NCBI GenBank assembly: GCA_047601665.1
Contig: JASGIT010000001.1
Span: 2,108,001-2,172,000 of the forward strand
Reading direction: 5' to 3'
Length of the DNA: 64,000 bases
DNA from: JASGIT01 sp047601665
GTDB lineage: Bacteria; Pseudomonadota; Gammaproteobacteria; Burkholderiales; Burkholderiaceae_C
Shown: positions 52,584-61,417 of the stretch, in pieces
Layout: every line of letters starts with the position of its first letter
Numbering within the stretch: the stretch's first letter is position 1
Translations under genes and position numbers: made by a program
The notes under the pieces: model-generated
What the model was told of the DNA's origin: nothing
Database searches by the model: none
The model's input: the letters and a program-made list of their open reading frames with translations, nothing else

Positions 52584-53699
52584 TCAGAAATCGACCAAGC
52601 TCAGCCCTATGCTGAACGTGGTGCGCTTGTAGTTGTAGTCGGTCATGTTCTCGCCGTAGCCGCTGAACAGCGCCGTGTGCAGGCGCAGGTTGCTCTTGGC
52701 GCCGCCCAGGCCCTTGCCCAGCGGGGTCATCCATTCGAGCCGGGCGGAGGCGCGGCCGGTGTGGCCGAAGCTGCTGCGCAGGGTGGCGCTGAAGGTGTTC
52801 TGGTCGCTGGGCGTCCAGACCACGCGCAGTTCGCCGCGGCCCATGTAGTCGGTGATGTCGGGGTTGTCGTCGTTGGCGGCGCTTTCCTGGATGCGTTTCC
52901 AGGCGCGGGCGTGGACTTGCCACTGGCTGCCCAGTTCCATGCCGGTCATCAGGTACCAGCGGTTCCAGCTGCGCGACAGCGGCAGGCTCTGGCCGTTGGA
53001 CTGGTGCACCAGCCCCACGCCGCTGTAGCGCCAGCGCCAGCCGAAGGGCAGGTGCGCGTCGGTGGGGTAGACGTACATCACTTCCGGCTCGTGGTCGGTG
53101 GCGCGGAAGGGGCGCGAGATGCCGGGGCTGAACAGCTGCCAGTACGACTGCTGGGTGTAGCCGAACCAGATGGAGTCCTTGCGCGTGCCGTTGGCGTCGG
53201 TGAGCAGCCCTTGCGCCAGTTTGGTGCGCAGCGAGAGCTGGATGCGCATTTCCTGCTTGCGGTAGTCGACGGGGCTGGCGGGCGTGTGGCCCGCGGAGGG
53301 CGAGCTGGGCTGGTCGTTCACGCTGCTGCCCGCCACCACGGCCACGGTCATGGGCCGGTAGGAGCGGAAGCTGAAGGTGCCGCAGTCGGTGTCGTTGGAC
53401 AGTTCCCAGAAGCGCGAGATGGCGCTGAACTGTGGGTCGCGGCAGCCGTCGATGCGGGCGAGTTCGACGGGGGCGGTCTGCTCGGGCGGGAGGGCGGGGG
53501 CGGGAGCGGCCGCAGGGGTGGCGGCCTGGGCGCTGGCGGGGGGCGCTGACCACGCCTGCTGGCTTGCCAACTGGTCGTAGCAGGCCAGGCGGGCGGCGTT
53601 GTCGGCGGTGGCGGCGCACTGCTGCAATGCGGCGCCGGCGGTCTGGGCCTGTGCGCCGGCGGCGGCGCAAAGCCCTGCGAGGAGGGCGAGTCGTTTCAT
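52584..53699 (-). CDS. pldA: outer-membrane phospholipase A1
   Basis: Outer-membrane phospholipase that becomes active when lipid asymmetry is lost, 371 residues. Signal MKRLALLAGLCAAAGAQA; a Pro/Ala-rich linker (about 48-72); then the 12-strand barrel. The catalytic residues are His232, Ser234 (HQSNGQS) and Asn246 (LSRSWNRWY), with the same spacing as His142/Ser144/Asn156 of E. coli. The start at 53699 overlaps the stop of the upstream small gene (ATGA), so the two are coupled. The longer open frame upstream is rejected. Confidence 0.95.
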   Translation of the reverse strand: MKRLALLAGLCAAAGAQAQTAGAALQQCAATADNAARLACYDQLASQQAWSAPPASAQAATPAAAPAPALPPEQTAPVELARIDGCRDPQFSAISRFWELSNDTDCGTFSFRSYRPMTVAVVAGSSVNDQPSSPSAGHTPASPVDYRKQEMRIQLSLRTKLAQGLLTDANGTRKDSIWFGYTQQSYWQLFSPGISRPFRATDHEPEVMYVYPTDAHLPFGWRWRYSGVGLVHQSNGQSLPLSRSWNRWYLMTGMELGSQWQVHARAWKRIQESAANDDNPDITDYMGRGELRVVWTPSDQNTFSATLRSSFGHTGRASARLEWMTPLGKGLGGAKSNLRLHTALFSGYGENMTDYNYKRTTFSIGLSLVDF

Positions 53700-54112
53700 G
53701 GCTTGCGCAGGGTAAACGGGATTTGCTGGTCGGGCGCGGCGGCGCTGCTCCAGGTGCCGCGGATTTCGGCGCCGCAGCTGCCTTCCACCACGTCGCCCAG
53801 CCAGGTGGCGCTGATGCGTTTGCCGTCCTCGGACTCTTCGAGCGTGAGCGCGCCGTCGTCCACGTCGCCCGCCACCTGGGCGGTGGTGCCGCCGCGCTGC
53901 ACGGTGCCGAACACGCTTTCGCTCATTTCGGGGTGGGGGCCGAGTTGCAGGCGGCTTTCGGGCAGGCCCTGGATGGTGGCGCGCCACCGGCCCTGGAGTT
54001 CGCGCGCGCCCATGCTGGCGGCGTCAGGGCAGTGGTTGGAGTCTTTTTGGCCGTCAGCCCAGGAGGAGAAAGCGCTGGCAGCTATCAAAATAGTAGTTAT
54101 CAGGCGTTTCAT
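53696..54112 (-). CDS. small exported protein with repeat-encoded signal peptide
   Basis: A 138-residue exported protein, no known family. The signal peptide is MKRLITTILIAASAFSSWA with cleavage before DGQ; its hydrophobic core (ITTILIAASAFSSWAD) is encoded by the dispersed element in reverse orientation. The mature part has two Cys (NHCPDA, GSCGAEI) and beta-type segments (RWRATIQGLPESRLQLG, ISATWLGDVVEGSC). It lies between rep and pldA with 4-bp overlaps on both sides and may act with PldA in envelope lipid quality. Confidence 0.75.
   Translation of the reverse strand: MKRLITTILIAASAFSSWADGQKDSNHCPDAASMGARELQGRWRATIQGLPESRLQLGPHPEMSESVFGTVQRGGTTAQVAGDVDDGALTLEESEDGKRISATWLGDVVEGSCGAEIRGTWSSAAAPDQQIPFTLRKP
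54044..54095 (-). repeat. dispersed ~50-bp element, copy H, encodes a signal peptide
   Basis: On the plus strand TTTTTGGCCGTCAGCCCAGG, then AAAGCGCTGGCAGCTATCAA and tail AAAATAGTAG. Nearly the same as copies at 4057 and 61297. It is read on the minus strand. Confidence 0.85.
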
Positions 54113-56157
54113 GGCACAGGTTGTGCTGCGGCTTTGCGTGCGGCGAATTCGGCGCGCAGGGCCTTGAGTTTCTCGCGCGGGTCTTCGCGCGCGGTCTTGG
54201 CGTCCAGCGCCATCTCGGCGATGAAGCGGCTGGGTTGGGCGGCCACGGTTTCGCGGCCTTTCTTGCGGCGCTTGGTCCAACTGACGGCCAGGGTGCGCTG
54301 GGCGCGGGTGATGCCCACGTACATCAGGCGGCGCTCTTCTTCCAGCCGGGTTTGCGTGGCGGGGCCTTCGTCGTCTTCGATCTTGAAGGGCAGCAGGCCC
54401 TCGTTCACGCCCGCGAGGATGACGTGCGGCCATTCCAGCCCCTTGCTGGCGTGCAGGGTGGAGAGGGTGACCATGTCCTGGTCCTGCTCGCGTTCGCTGA
54501 TGGTCGAGAGCAGCGCGATGGTCTGCGCCACTTCGAGCAGGCTCTTGGTTTCGCGCTCGGTGGTGGTGCCCGCGGCGTCGCTGATCTGGCCGCCCGCGCG
54601 CTGGCTCATCCAGTCGCAGAACTCCAGGACATTGCTCCAGCGCGAGGCGGCGGCGGTGCTGCTGTCTTCGCTGTCGTACAGGTGCTGCTCGTAGCCGATT
54701 TCCTTGAGCCAGTCGGTCATCAAGGCGCGTGCGTTCTCGGCGCCGATGGTGTGGCGCGCGCGGTGCTCCAGGTCGTTGATGTAGCGGCCGAATTCGAGCA
54801 GGCCGTCGTGCGCCTTCTTCGGAATCGCCGTCGTCAGCATGTGGTTGAACAGCGCGCCGAACATGCTCACCTTGTGCTGCGTGGCGAATTCGCCCAGTTT
54901 GCCCAGCGTGGTGTGGCCGATGCCGCGCTTGGGCACGGTGATGGCGCGCAGGAAGGCCGGGTCGTCGTCGTTGTTGATCCACAGGCGGAACCAGGCGCAC
55001 AGGTCGCGGATTTCGGCGCGGTCGAAAAAGCTGGTGCCGCCCGAGACCTTGTACGGGATGTTGGCCTTGCGCAGCGCCTTTTCGAGCGGCTTGGCCATGT
55101 GGTTGGCGCGGTAGAGCACGGCGAAATTCTTCCACGCCGGGGGCGGGTTGGCGGCGGCGCGCAGGCCCTGGATGCGGGCCACGGCGCGCTCGGCCTCGTG
55201 CTCCTCGTTGTCGGCATCGACCACGCGCACGGGCTCGCCCTCGCCCAGCTCGCTGAACAACGTCTTGGGGAACAGCTTGGGGTTGGGCTGGATGACGTTG
55301 TTGGCCGCGCGCAGGATGGCGCTGGTGGAGCGGTAGTTCTGCTCCAGCTTGATGACCTTGAGGTGCGGGTAGTCGACCGGCAGCTTCTTCAGGTTATCCA
55401 GCGTGGCGCCGCGCCAGCCGTAGATGCTCTGGTCGTCGTCGCCCACGGCGGTGAAGCGGGCGCGCTCGCCCACCAGCAGCTTCAGCAGTTCGTACTGCGT
55501 GGCGTTGGTGTCCTGGTATTCGTCGACGAGCACGTGGCCGAGTTTTTCCTGCCACTTGGCGCGCACCTCGGGGTGGTCGCGCAGCAGGCGCAGCGGCATC
55601 CCGATCAGGTCGTCGAAGTCCACGCTCTGGTAGGCCGTCAGGCGCTCCTCGTAGTGCTTCATGATGACGGCGATGCTGCGCTCGTGCTCATCCTTGGCTT
55701 GCGCAAGGGCGGCGCGGCTGTCCAGGCCCGCGTTCTTCCAGGCGCTGATGGTCCACTGCCACTGGCGCGCGGTGGCCGCGTCGGCGGTGCCGCCCGCGGC
55801 GTCCTTGATGATGCTGGTCACGTCGTCGGCGTCGAGGATGCTGAACTGCGGCTTGAGGCCCAGCGCCGCGCCGTCCTCGCGCACCATGCGCACGCCCAGG
55901 GCGTGGAAGGTGCAGACCATCACCTCCTTGGCGGCGCGGCCGATCAGCCCTTGGGCGCGCTCGCGCATCTCGGCGGCGGCCTTGTTGGTGAAGGTGATGG
56001 CGGCGATGCGCTTCGGGGCCAGCCCGGTCTCGATCAGCCGCGCGATCTTGTGCGTGATCACCCGCGTCTTGCCCGAGCCCGCGCCCGCCAGCACGAGGCA
56101 GGGGCCCTCGGTGTAGTGAACGGCCTGGAGTTGGGCGAGGTTGAGACCGGCGGACAT
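54109..56157 (-). CDS. rep: UvrD/Rep-family ATP-dependent DNA helicase
   Basis: Superfamily 1A 3'-5' helicase of 682 residues, closest in layout to Rep. Walker A LAGAGSGKTRVITHKIARL, motif Ia AITFTNKAAAEMRER, Walker B DEYQDTNATQYELL, motif III GDDDQSIYGWRGA, motif V TLHASKGLEWPHV and motif VI EERRLMYVGITRAQRTLAV are all present. Starts at MSAGLNLAQLQAV; an ATG six codons upstream (56175) is possible. The stop overlaps the small exported gene by 4 bp. Divergent from the transporter gene (42 bp between starts). Confidence 0.93.
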   Translation of the reverse strand: MSAGLNLAQLQAVHYTEGPCLVLAGAGSGKTRVITHKIARLIETGLAPKRIAAITFTNKAAAEMRERAQGLIGRAAKEVMVCTFHALGVRMVREDGAALGLKPQFSILDADDVTSIIKDAAGGTADAATARQWQWTISAWKNAGLDSRAALAQAKDEHERSIAVIMKHYEERLTAYQSVDFDDLIGMPLRLLRDHPEVRAKWQEKLGHVLVDEYQDTNATQYELLKLLVGERARFTAVGDDDQSIYGWRGATLDNLKKLPVDYPHLKVIKLEQNYRSTSAILRAANNVIQPNPKLFPKTLFSELGEGEPVRVVDADNEEHEAERAVARIQGLRAAANPPPAWKNFAVLYRANHMAKPLEKALRKANIPYKVSGGTSFFDRAEIRDLCAWFRLWINNDDDPAFLRAITVPKRGIGHTTLGKLGEFATQHKVSMFGALFNHMLTTAIPKKAHDGLLEFGRYINDLEHRARHTIGAENARALMTDWLKEIGYEQHLYDSEDSSTAAASRWSNVLEFCDWMSQRAGGQISDAAGTTTERETKSLLEVAQTIALLSTISEREQDQDMVTLSTLHASKGLEWPHVILAGVNEGLLPFKIEDDEGPATQTRLEEERRLMYVGITRAQRTLAVSWTKRRKKGRETVAAQPSRFIAEMALDAKTAREDPREKLKALRAEFAARKAAAQPVP

Positions 56158-56199
56158 GGCGGGCAAAGCGGCCAATCATACCGAGCCACCCGCGCGACA

Positions 56200-57153
56200 A
56201 TGCCGCCCGTGCTGTCCGTCCTGCTTGTCACATTTCCTTTCTTCGCACTCGTGCTGTGCGGCTACCTCGCCACGCGCGGCGGCGCGCTGCCGCTGGCGGC
56301 GATACCAGGGCTCAACGCCTTCGTGCTGTACTTCGCGCTGCCGTGCATGTTGTACCGCTTCGGCGCGGGCACGCCCATCGCGCAACTGCTCGACCCCGTG
56401 GTGGCGGGGCTGTACCTGGCCTGCGCGGTGATCGTGGTGGCCTGCACGGTGGCGCTGACGCGGCGCAGCGTGGGCTGGAACGACGCGGCCTTCGGCGCGC
56501 TGGTCACCGCCTTCCCGAACACCGGCTTCATGGGCGTGCCGCTGCTGGTGGCGCTGCTGGGGCCGCAGAGCGCGGGCACGGTGATCCTGACGATGGCGGT
56601 GGACATGGTCATCACCACGTCGCTGTGCATCGCGCTGTCGCGGCTGGGTGGCGCGGGCCATCCGCTGGCGGCGCTGCGCAACGCCTTCAAGGGCATGGCC
56701 GCCAACCCCATGCCCTGGTCGATGGCGCTGGGCGCGGTGGCATCGGCCTTGCAATGGCGGCTGCCGGGGCCGGTGGACAAGACGCTGGAAATGCTCGCGG
56801 GCGCGGCTTCGCCCGTGGCGCTGTTCACCATCGGCGCGGTGCTGGCGCGGTCGCAGATGAACCAGCACGAACAGGTGCCCGCGCGCCAGTACGTGCCGCT
56901 GGCGCTGGCCAAGCTGGTGCTGCACCCGCTGCTGGTGTGGTGCGCGGGGCGGGGCGCGATGGCGGCGGGCCTGCCGCTCGCGCCATCGACCCTCACCGTG
57001 CTGACGCTGCTGGCCGCGCTGCCCAGCGCGAGCAACGTGGCGATGCTGACCGAACGCTTCGGCGCGCACGGCGGGCGCGTGGCGCGGATCATTCTGGTGA
57101 GCACGGCGCTGGCGTTTCTGACGTTTTCGGCGGCAGTGGCGGTGCTGGTGTAG
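56200..57153 (+). CDS. AEC-family (auxin efflux carrier type) transporter
   Basis: Inner-membrane permease of 317 residues, about ten helices in two inverted repeats. Typical first-helix PFFALVLCGYLATRGG, FNAFVLYFALPCMLYRFG and the conserved FPNTGFMGVPLLVALLG in the middle. In bacteria such permeases move small carboxylates or amino acids; the substrate is unknown. Start at 56200 gives the standard N-terminus; the region left of it on this strand is open by accident. Confidence 0.88.
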   Translation: MPPVLSVLLVTFPFFALVLCGYLATRGGALPLAAIPGLNAFVLYFALPCMLYRFGAGTPIAQLLDPVVAGLYLACAVIVVACTVALTRRSVGWNDAAFGALVTAFPNTGFMGVPLLVALLGPQSAGTVILTMAVDMVITTSLCIALSRLGGAGHPLAALRNAFKGMAANPMPWSMALGAVASALQWRLPGPVDKTLEMLAGAASPVALFTIGAVLARSQMNQHEQVPARQYVPLALAKLVLHPLLVWCAGRGAMAAGLPLAPSTLTVLTLLAALPSASNVAMLTERFGAHGGRVARIILVSTALAFLTFSAAVAVLV

Positions 57154-57218
57154 CGGCTGGCTTTTGGGGGGATTCTTTGGGGCGTTGCTTCCCGAGACCG
57201 GGGTGCGCCCCAAATGAC

Positions 57219-57272
57219 TCTCAAAAAGATAGCTGCCAGCGAAGACTACGCAGGCGCTACCAGCCAATTCCC
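57219..57272 (-). repeat. dispersed element, diverged copy I, intergenic
   Basis: CAAAAAGATAGCTGCCAGCG then CGCAGGCGCTACCAGCC: reverse orientation, palindromic class, diverged. Lies in the 211-bp gap before the GT39 gene; nothing else is seen in that gap. Confidence 0.6.
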
Positions 57273-57364
57273 TCCAAATCCCATCGCGGGTGATGCATTC
57301 CCGCAACAACCCCGGGAGGCCGGGGAAAACACCCTGAACACGTTCTTACAATCATGTCCCTCTT

Positions 57365-58873
57365 ATGTCCATGCGTTTCTTGCCGCGGCTCTCTCCCGCC
57401 CAGCGCGCCGTTGCGGCAGTTGCGGTGCTGTATGTACTGGCCTGGTCGCTGCTGCCCCCGCTGCTGAGTTCGAGCCTGCCGCTGGACGTGGTGGAAAGCC
57501 TCTCCTGGGGCCGCGAGTGGCAGTGGGGCTACTACAAGCACCCTCCGCTGGCCCCGTGGGTGCTGCATGTCTTCTTCCGGGTCTTCGGCAACGCCGGGCC
57601 GTTCCTGCTCAGCCAGGCGTGCATCGCGGCCACGCTGTGGCTGGTGTGGCGCACGGGCCGCCGCCTGATGGCGCCGCAGCGCGCCTTCATCGGCGCTGTG
57701 CTGACCATGGGGGTGGCCTACTACACCTACCCGGCGCTGGAGTTCAACCACAACGTGGCGCAGATGCCGCTGTGGGCGGCGCTGGGCTGGTGCCTGCTCG
57801 CGGCCTTGCAGGAGGGGCGGCTGCGCTACTGGGCCCTGCTGGGCCTGCTGGCGGGGCTGGGCATGATGACCAAGTATTCCGTGGCCATCGTGCTGCTGTG
57901 CCTGGCGCTGTACCTGCTGCTGACGCCCGCGCGCCGCGTGCTGCGCCAGGGCGGCCCCTGGCTGGCGCTGGCGGTCATGCTGGCGGTGCTGGCCCCGCAC
58001 CTGGTCTGGCTGTGGCAAAGCGACTGGTTGCCCATGGCCTACACCAGCAGCCGCGCCGTGGCCGAACGGGGCAGCCCCCGGCTGGCCGCGACTGCCTTCC
58101 TGGCGACGCAGGTGGCCAACCATCTGCCGCTGGCGCTGATCGTGGCGGCGGCGCTGGGGCTCACCCGCAGGCAGCGCAAGGCCGCGCCCGCCGCCGGACA
58201 TCGCCTGCACACCGGCTGGCCCGGCTATCTGCTGACCCTGGCGCTGGGGCCGGGGTTGCTGGTGACGCTGCTGGGCATGGTGGGGGGCCTCCATCTGCAC
58301 GACATGTGGGGCGTGCCCATGTGGGGGTTCAGCGGCCTGCTGGTGGCGGCCTGGCTGCCCGAGCCGGGGCTGGCGGCGCTGCGCCCGCGGCTGCTGTGGG
58401 GCGTGGCCGTGTGGCTGGCGCTGGTGTCGCTCGCGCTGGGCATCTACCTGGCCCGGGACGCGCAGTGGCGCCAGCGCCCGGGCCGCACGGGCTGGCCCCA
58501 GGCCGCGCTGGCCCGGGAGGCGCAGGCTTCCTGGCAGGCGCTGAGCACCTGCCGGCTCGACACGGTGGCGGGCGACTACTGGCTGGCGGGCGTGATCGCG
58601 ACGGCATCGCCGGACTGGCCTTCGGTATTCCTCACACAGGACGAGCGCTATTCCCCCTGGGTGACGCTGCCGCGCCTGCAGGCGCACGGCGCGCTGTGGG
58701 TGTGGCAGGGCGATGGTGTGCCCGAGCCGCCGCTGCTGGCACGCCTGCGCGCATCCAGCCCCGACCTGCGCCAGCACGAGGGCCAGTGGCGCGTGGCCTG
58801 GCCCCACGACCGCGCGGGCGCGCCGCTGACCGTGCACTGGCGCGCCTACGTGCCCGCCGCGTGCGCGCGCTGA
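57365..58873 (+). CDS. membrane glycosyltransferase family 39 (ArnT/PMT-like)
   Basis: Polytopic enzyme of 502 residues with about ten helices in the first 375 residues and a periplasmic C-terminal domain. The first loop has PLDVVESLSWGREWQWGYYKHPPLAPWV: the Asp/Glu after the first helix and the YYKHPPL motif are typical of dolichyl/undecaprenyl-P-sugar dependent GT39 enzymes. Starts ATG at 57365 or 57371. It may add a sugar (for example aminoarabinose or hexose) to lipid A or a periplasmic acceptor; donor unknown. Confidence 0.85.
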   Translation: MSMRFLPRLSPAQRAVAAVAVLYVLAWSLLPPLLSSSLPLDVVESLSWGREWQWGYYKHPPLAPWVLHVFFRVFGNAGPFLLSQACIAATLWLVWRTGRRLMAPQRAFIGAVLTMGVAYYTYPALEFNHNVAQMPLWAALGWCLLAALQEGRLRYWALLGLLAGLGMMTKYSVAIVLLCLALYLLLTPARRVLRQGGPWLALAVMLAVLAPHLVWLWQSDWLPMAYTSSRAVAERGSPRLAATAFLATQVANHLPLALIVAAALGLTRRQRKAAPAAGHRLHTGWPGYLLTLALGPGLLVTLLGMVGGLHLHDMWGVPMWGFSGLLVAAWLPEPGLAALRPRLLWGVAVWLALVSLALGIYLARDAQWRQRPGRTGWPQAALAREAQASWQALSTCRLDTVAGDYWLAGVIATASPDWPSVFLTQDERYSPWVTLPRLQAHGALWVWQGDGVPEPPLLARLRASSPDLRQHEGQWRVAWPHDRAGAPLTVHWRAYVPAACAR

Positions 58874-58900
58874 CCTGTTGGATATGGCTGATTCCACCTC

Positions 58901-59902
58901 ATGACCACTTACGCCGCATTGACGCCAGACACCGTTCTCGACGCGCTTGCCAGCGTGGGTCTGCTGGGCGATGGCCGCCTGATGGCCCTGGGCTCCTACG
59001 AGAACCGTGTGTACCAGGCCACGCTCGAAGATGGCGCGCGCGTGGTCGCCAAGTTCTACCGCCCGGGGCGCTGGAGCACGGCGCAGATCCTCGAAGAACA
59101 CGCCTTTGCCGCCGAACTGGCGGAGGCTGAGGTACCAGTGGTCGCGCCGCTGCGGCTGCAAGGGCGCACGCTGCACCAGCACGCGGGCTTTGCGTTTTCC
59201 GTCAGCCCCTGGCAGGGCGGGCGTCAGCCCGAGCTGGAAGACTTCGACCAGCTTGAATGGCTGGGCCGCCTGCTCGCGCGCATCCACGGCGTGGGGGAAC
59301 GGCAACCCTTCGTGCACCGGCCCGCGCTCGATCTGGAGAGCTTCGGCCACGCCCCGCGCGACTGGCTGTTGGCCCACGACGCCGTGCCGCCCGACGTGCG
59401 CCCCGCCTGGCGCAGCGCCTGCGAGGGTGCTCTCGATTTGGTAGCTGCCAGCGCTTGCGGGATAAGCGCTGAGGGGCAATTCGCTGCAAAAATCCGCCTG
59501 CACGGCGACTGCCACCCCGGCAACGTGCTCTGGACGCCCGAAAGCGCCGCCGGCCCTGGCGGCCCGCATTTCGTGGACCTGGACGACGCCCGCATGGGCC
59601 CGGCGGTGCAGGACCTGTGGATGCTGCTCACGGGCGACCGCCGCCAGCGCACGCTGCAACTGAGCGCGCTGCTCGACGGCTACGAGCAGATCCGCCCCTT
59701 CGACCGCCGCGAACTGGCCCTGATCGAGCCGCTGCGCACCCTGCGCCTGCTGCACTACAGCGCGTGGCTGGCGCAGCGCTGGCAGGACCCGACCTTTCCC
59801 ATCCACTTCCCCTGGTTCGGCACCAGCGACTATTGGCGCGGCCAGACGCAACTATTGCAGGAGCAGACCGTGGCGATGGGCGAGGCGCCGCTTACGGTGT
59901 GA
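58901..59902 (+). CDS. srkA: stress response kinase A (YihE/SrkA family)
   Basis: Cytoplasmic APH-fold Ser/Thr kinase that counters stress-induced death in E. coli, 333 residues. Small lobe SYENRVYQATLEDGARVVAK (Lys); catalytic loop LHGDCHPGNVLW near residue 201; metal-binding HFVDLDDARMGPAVQDLW. Just before the catalytic loop, residues about 178-197 (LVAASACGISAEGQFAAK) are encoded by an in-frame repeat copy. Its last 11 bases overlap the end of convergent mpl. Confidence 0.9.
   Translation: MTTYAALTPDTVLDALASVGLLGDGRLMALGSYENRVYQATLEDGARVVAKFYRPGRWSTAQILEEHAFAAELAEAEVPVVAPLRLQGRTLHQHAGFAFSVSPWQGGRQPELEDFDQLEWLGRLLARIHGVGERQPFVHRPALDLESFGHAPRDWLLAHDAVPPDVRPAWRSACEGALDLVAASACGISAEGQFAAKIRLHGDCHPGNVLWTPESAAGPGGPHFVDLDDARMGPAVQDLWMLLTGDRRQRTLQLSALLDGYEQIRPFDRRELALIEPLRTLRLLHYSAWLAQRWQDPTFPIHFPWFGTSDYWRGQTQLLQEQTVAMGEAPLTV
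59433..59490 (-). repeat. dispersed ~50-bp element, palindromic copy J, inside srkA
   Basis: GGTAGCTGCCAGCGCTTGCG, then ATAAGCGCTGAGGGGCAA and CTGCAAAAATC. Stem CAGCGCTT / AAGCGCTG (59449-59456 with 59464-59471), 7-base loop. Reverse orientation; translated in the srkA frame. Confidence 0.8.
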
Positions 59903-61271
59903 GCGGCGCCAGCGCGGCCAGCAGCTTGCCGTGCACGCCGCCAAAGCCGCCGTTGCTCATGCACACCACATGGTCGCCGGGCCGCGCGGCGGCGGCGATC
60001 TGGGCCACCAGCGCGTCCACGCTGGCGGCGGTCTGGGCGCGCGCGCCCAGCGGGGCGAGGGCGGCGGCGGCGTCCCATTCCAGCCCGGCGGTGTGGCAGA
60101 ACGCGAGGTCGGCGGACTCCAGCGCCCAGGGCAGTTGCGCCTTCATCGCGCCCAGCTTCATGGTGTTGCTGCGCGGCTCGAACGCGGCCAGGATGCGCGC
60201 GCCGGCCGGCAGGCGTCGCCGCAGGCCGTCGAGCGTGGTGCGGATGGCCGTGGGGTGGTGCGCGAAGTCGTCGTACACCGCCACGCCGCCCACGGTGCCG
60301 CGCAATTCCATGCGCCGCTTCACGTTCTGGAAGCGCGCCAGCGCCCCGGCGGCCTGGGCCGGGGCCACGCCCACATGCTCGGCGGCGGCGATGGCGGCCA
60401 GGGCGTTGAGCTGGTTGTGCGTGCCGGACAGGTTCCACTCCACGCGCGCCACCGGCTGGCCGTGGCGCAGCACGTCGAACGCCTCCGCCGGGCCGTGCGC
60501 GCTGAAGTCGCTGTTGGCGGCGCCGAAGCTGCACTGCGTGCTCCACAGCCCCATGTGCAGCACGCGCGCCAGGCTTTCCTCCAGCCCGTTGACCACCACG
60601 CGGCCCGAGGGCGGCACGGTGCGCACCAGGTGGTGGAACTGGCGCTCGATGGCGGCCAGGTCGTCGAAGATGTCCGCGTGGTCGAACTCCAGGTTGTTCA
60701 GGATGGCCGTGCGCGGGCGGTAGTGCACGAACTTGCTGCGCTTGTCGAAAAAGGCGGTGTCGTACTCATCGGCCTCGATGACAAAGGTTTTTCCCTGGCC
60801 CAGCCGCGCGGAGACGCCGAAGTCCAGCGGCACCCCGCCAACCAGGAAGCCCGGCTGCAGCCCCGCGCATTCCAGAATCCACGCCAGCATGGACGTGGTG
60901 GTGGTCTTGCCATGCGTGCCCGCCACGGCCAGCACATGGCGGCCCTGCAGCACATGCTCGGCCAGCCACTGCGGGCCGCTGGTGTAGGCCGCGCCCGCGT
61001 CGAGGATGGCTTCCATCAGCGGAAACTTGGGGCTGCCGTCGGCCAGCCGCGCGCGGCTCACCACATTGCCGACCACGAAGACGTCGGGCGCCAGCGCCAT
61101 CTGGCCGGCGTCGTAGCCCTCGATGAGTTCGATGCCCAGCGCGCGCAGCTGGTCGCTCATGGGGGGGTAGACGCCCGCATCGCAGCCCGTCACCTTGTGG
61201 CCCGCCTCGCGCGCCAGCGCGGCCAGGCCGCCCATGAAAGTGCCGCAGATGCCCAGGATATGAATATGCAT
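59892..61271 (-). CDS. mpl: UDP-N-acetylmuramate:L-alanyl-gamma-D-glutamyl-meso-diaminopimelate ligase
   Basis: Peptidoglycan recycling ligase, 459 residues, Mur-ligase fold. HILGICGTFMGGLAALAREA begins the N-terminal domain; ATP loop AGTHGKTTTTSML; middle EADEYDTAFFDKRSKFVHYR and C-terminal DDFAHHPTAIRTTL, ending with the EPRSNTMK block typical of Mpl. Start ATG at 61271. Overlaps srkA by 11 bp tail to tail. Confidence 0.95.
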   Translation of the reverse strand: MHIHILGICGTFMGGLAALAREAGHKVTGCDAGVYPPMSDQLRALGIELIEGYDAGQMALAPDVFVVGNVVSRARLADGSPKFPLMEAILDAGAAYTSGPQWLAEHVLQGRHVLAVAGTHGKTTTTSMLAWILECAGLQPGFLVGGVPLDFGVSARLGQGKTFVIEADEYDTAFFDKRSKFVHYRPRTAILNNLEFDHADIFDDLAAIERQFHHLVRTVPPSGRVVVNGLEESLARVLHMGLWSTQCSFGAANSDFSAHGPAEAFDVLRHGQPVARVEWNLSGTHNQLNALAAIAAAEHVGVAPAQAAGALARFQNVKRRMELRGTVGGVAVYDDFAHHPTAIRTTLDGLRRRLPAGARILAAFEPRSNTMKLGAMKAQLPWALESADLAFCHTAGLEWDAAAALAPLGARAQTAASVDALVAQIAAAARPGDHVVCMSNGGFGGVHGKLLAALAPLTP

Positions 61272-61296
61272 GGGGCGCGATTCTACTTTTGAAGTG

Positions 61297-61350
61297 TTTT
61301 TGGCCTGCAGCCCAGAAGGGACAAGCGCTGGCAGCTATGAAATTGAGAGT
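61297..61350 (+). repeat. dispersed ~50-bp element, copy K, intergenic
   Basis: TTTTTGGCCTGCAGCCCAGA then ACAAGCGCTGGCAGCTATGA and a tail AATTGAGAG. Sits in the divergent space between mpl and the following gene. Confidence 0.85.
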
Positions 61351-61417
61351 TCCCGATGCCATGACTCGGACATGGCGCAGGTTCAAAATACGGGTCTGCA
61401 ACCGCAAGGAGGCCCCT

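Noticed and set aside
54121..56199. Plus-strand open frame reaching into the AEC transporter gene
   Set aside because: It mirrors the rep helicase; the transporter's conserved N-terminus begins only at 56200.
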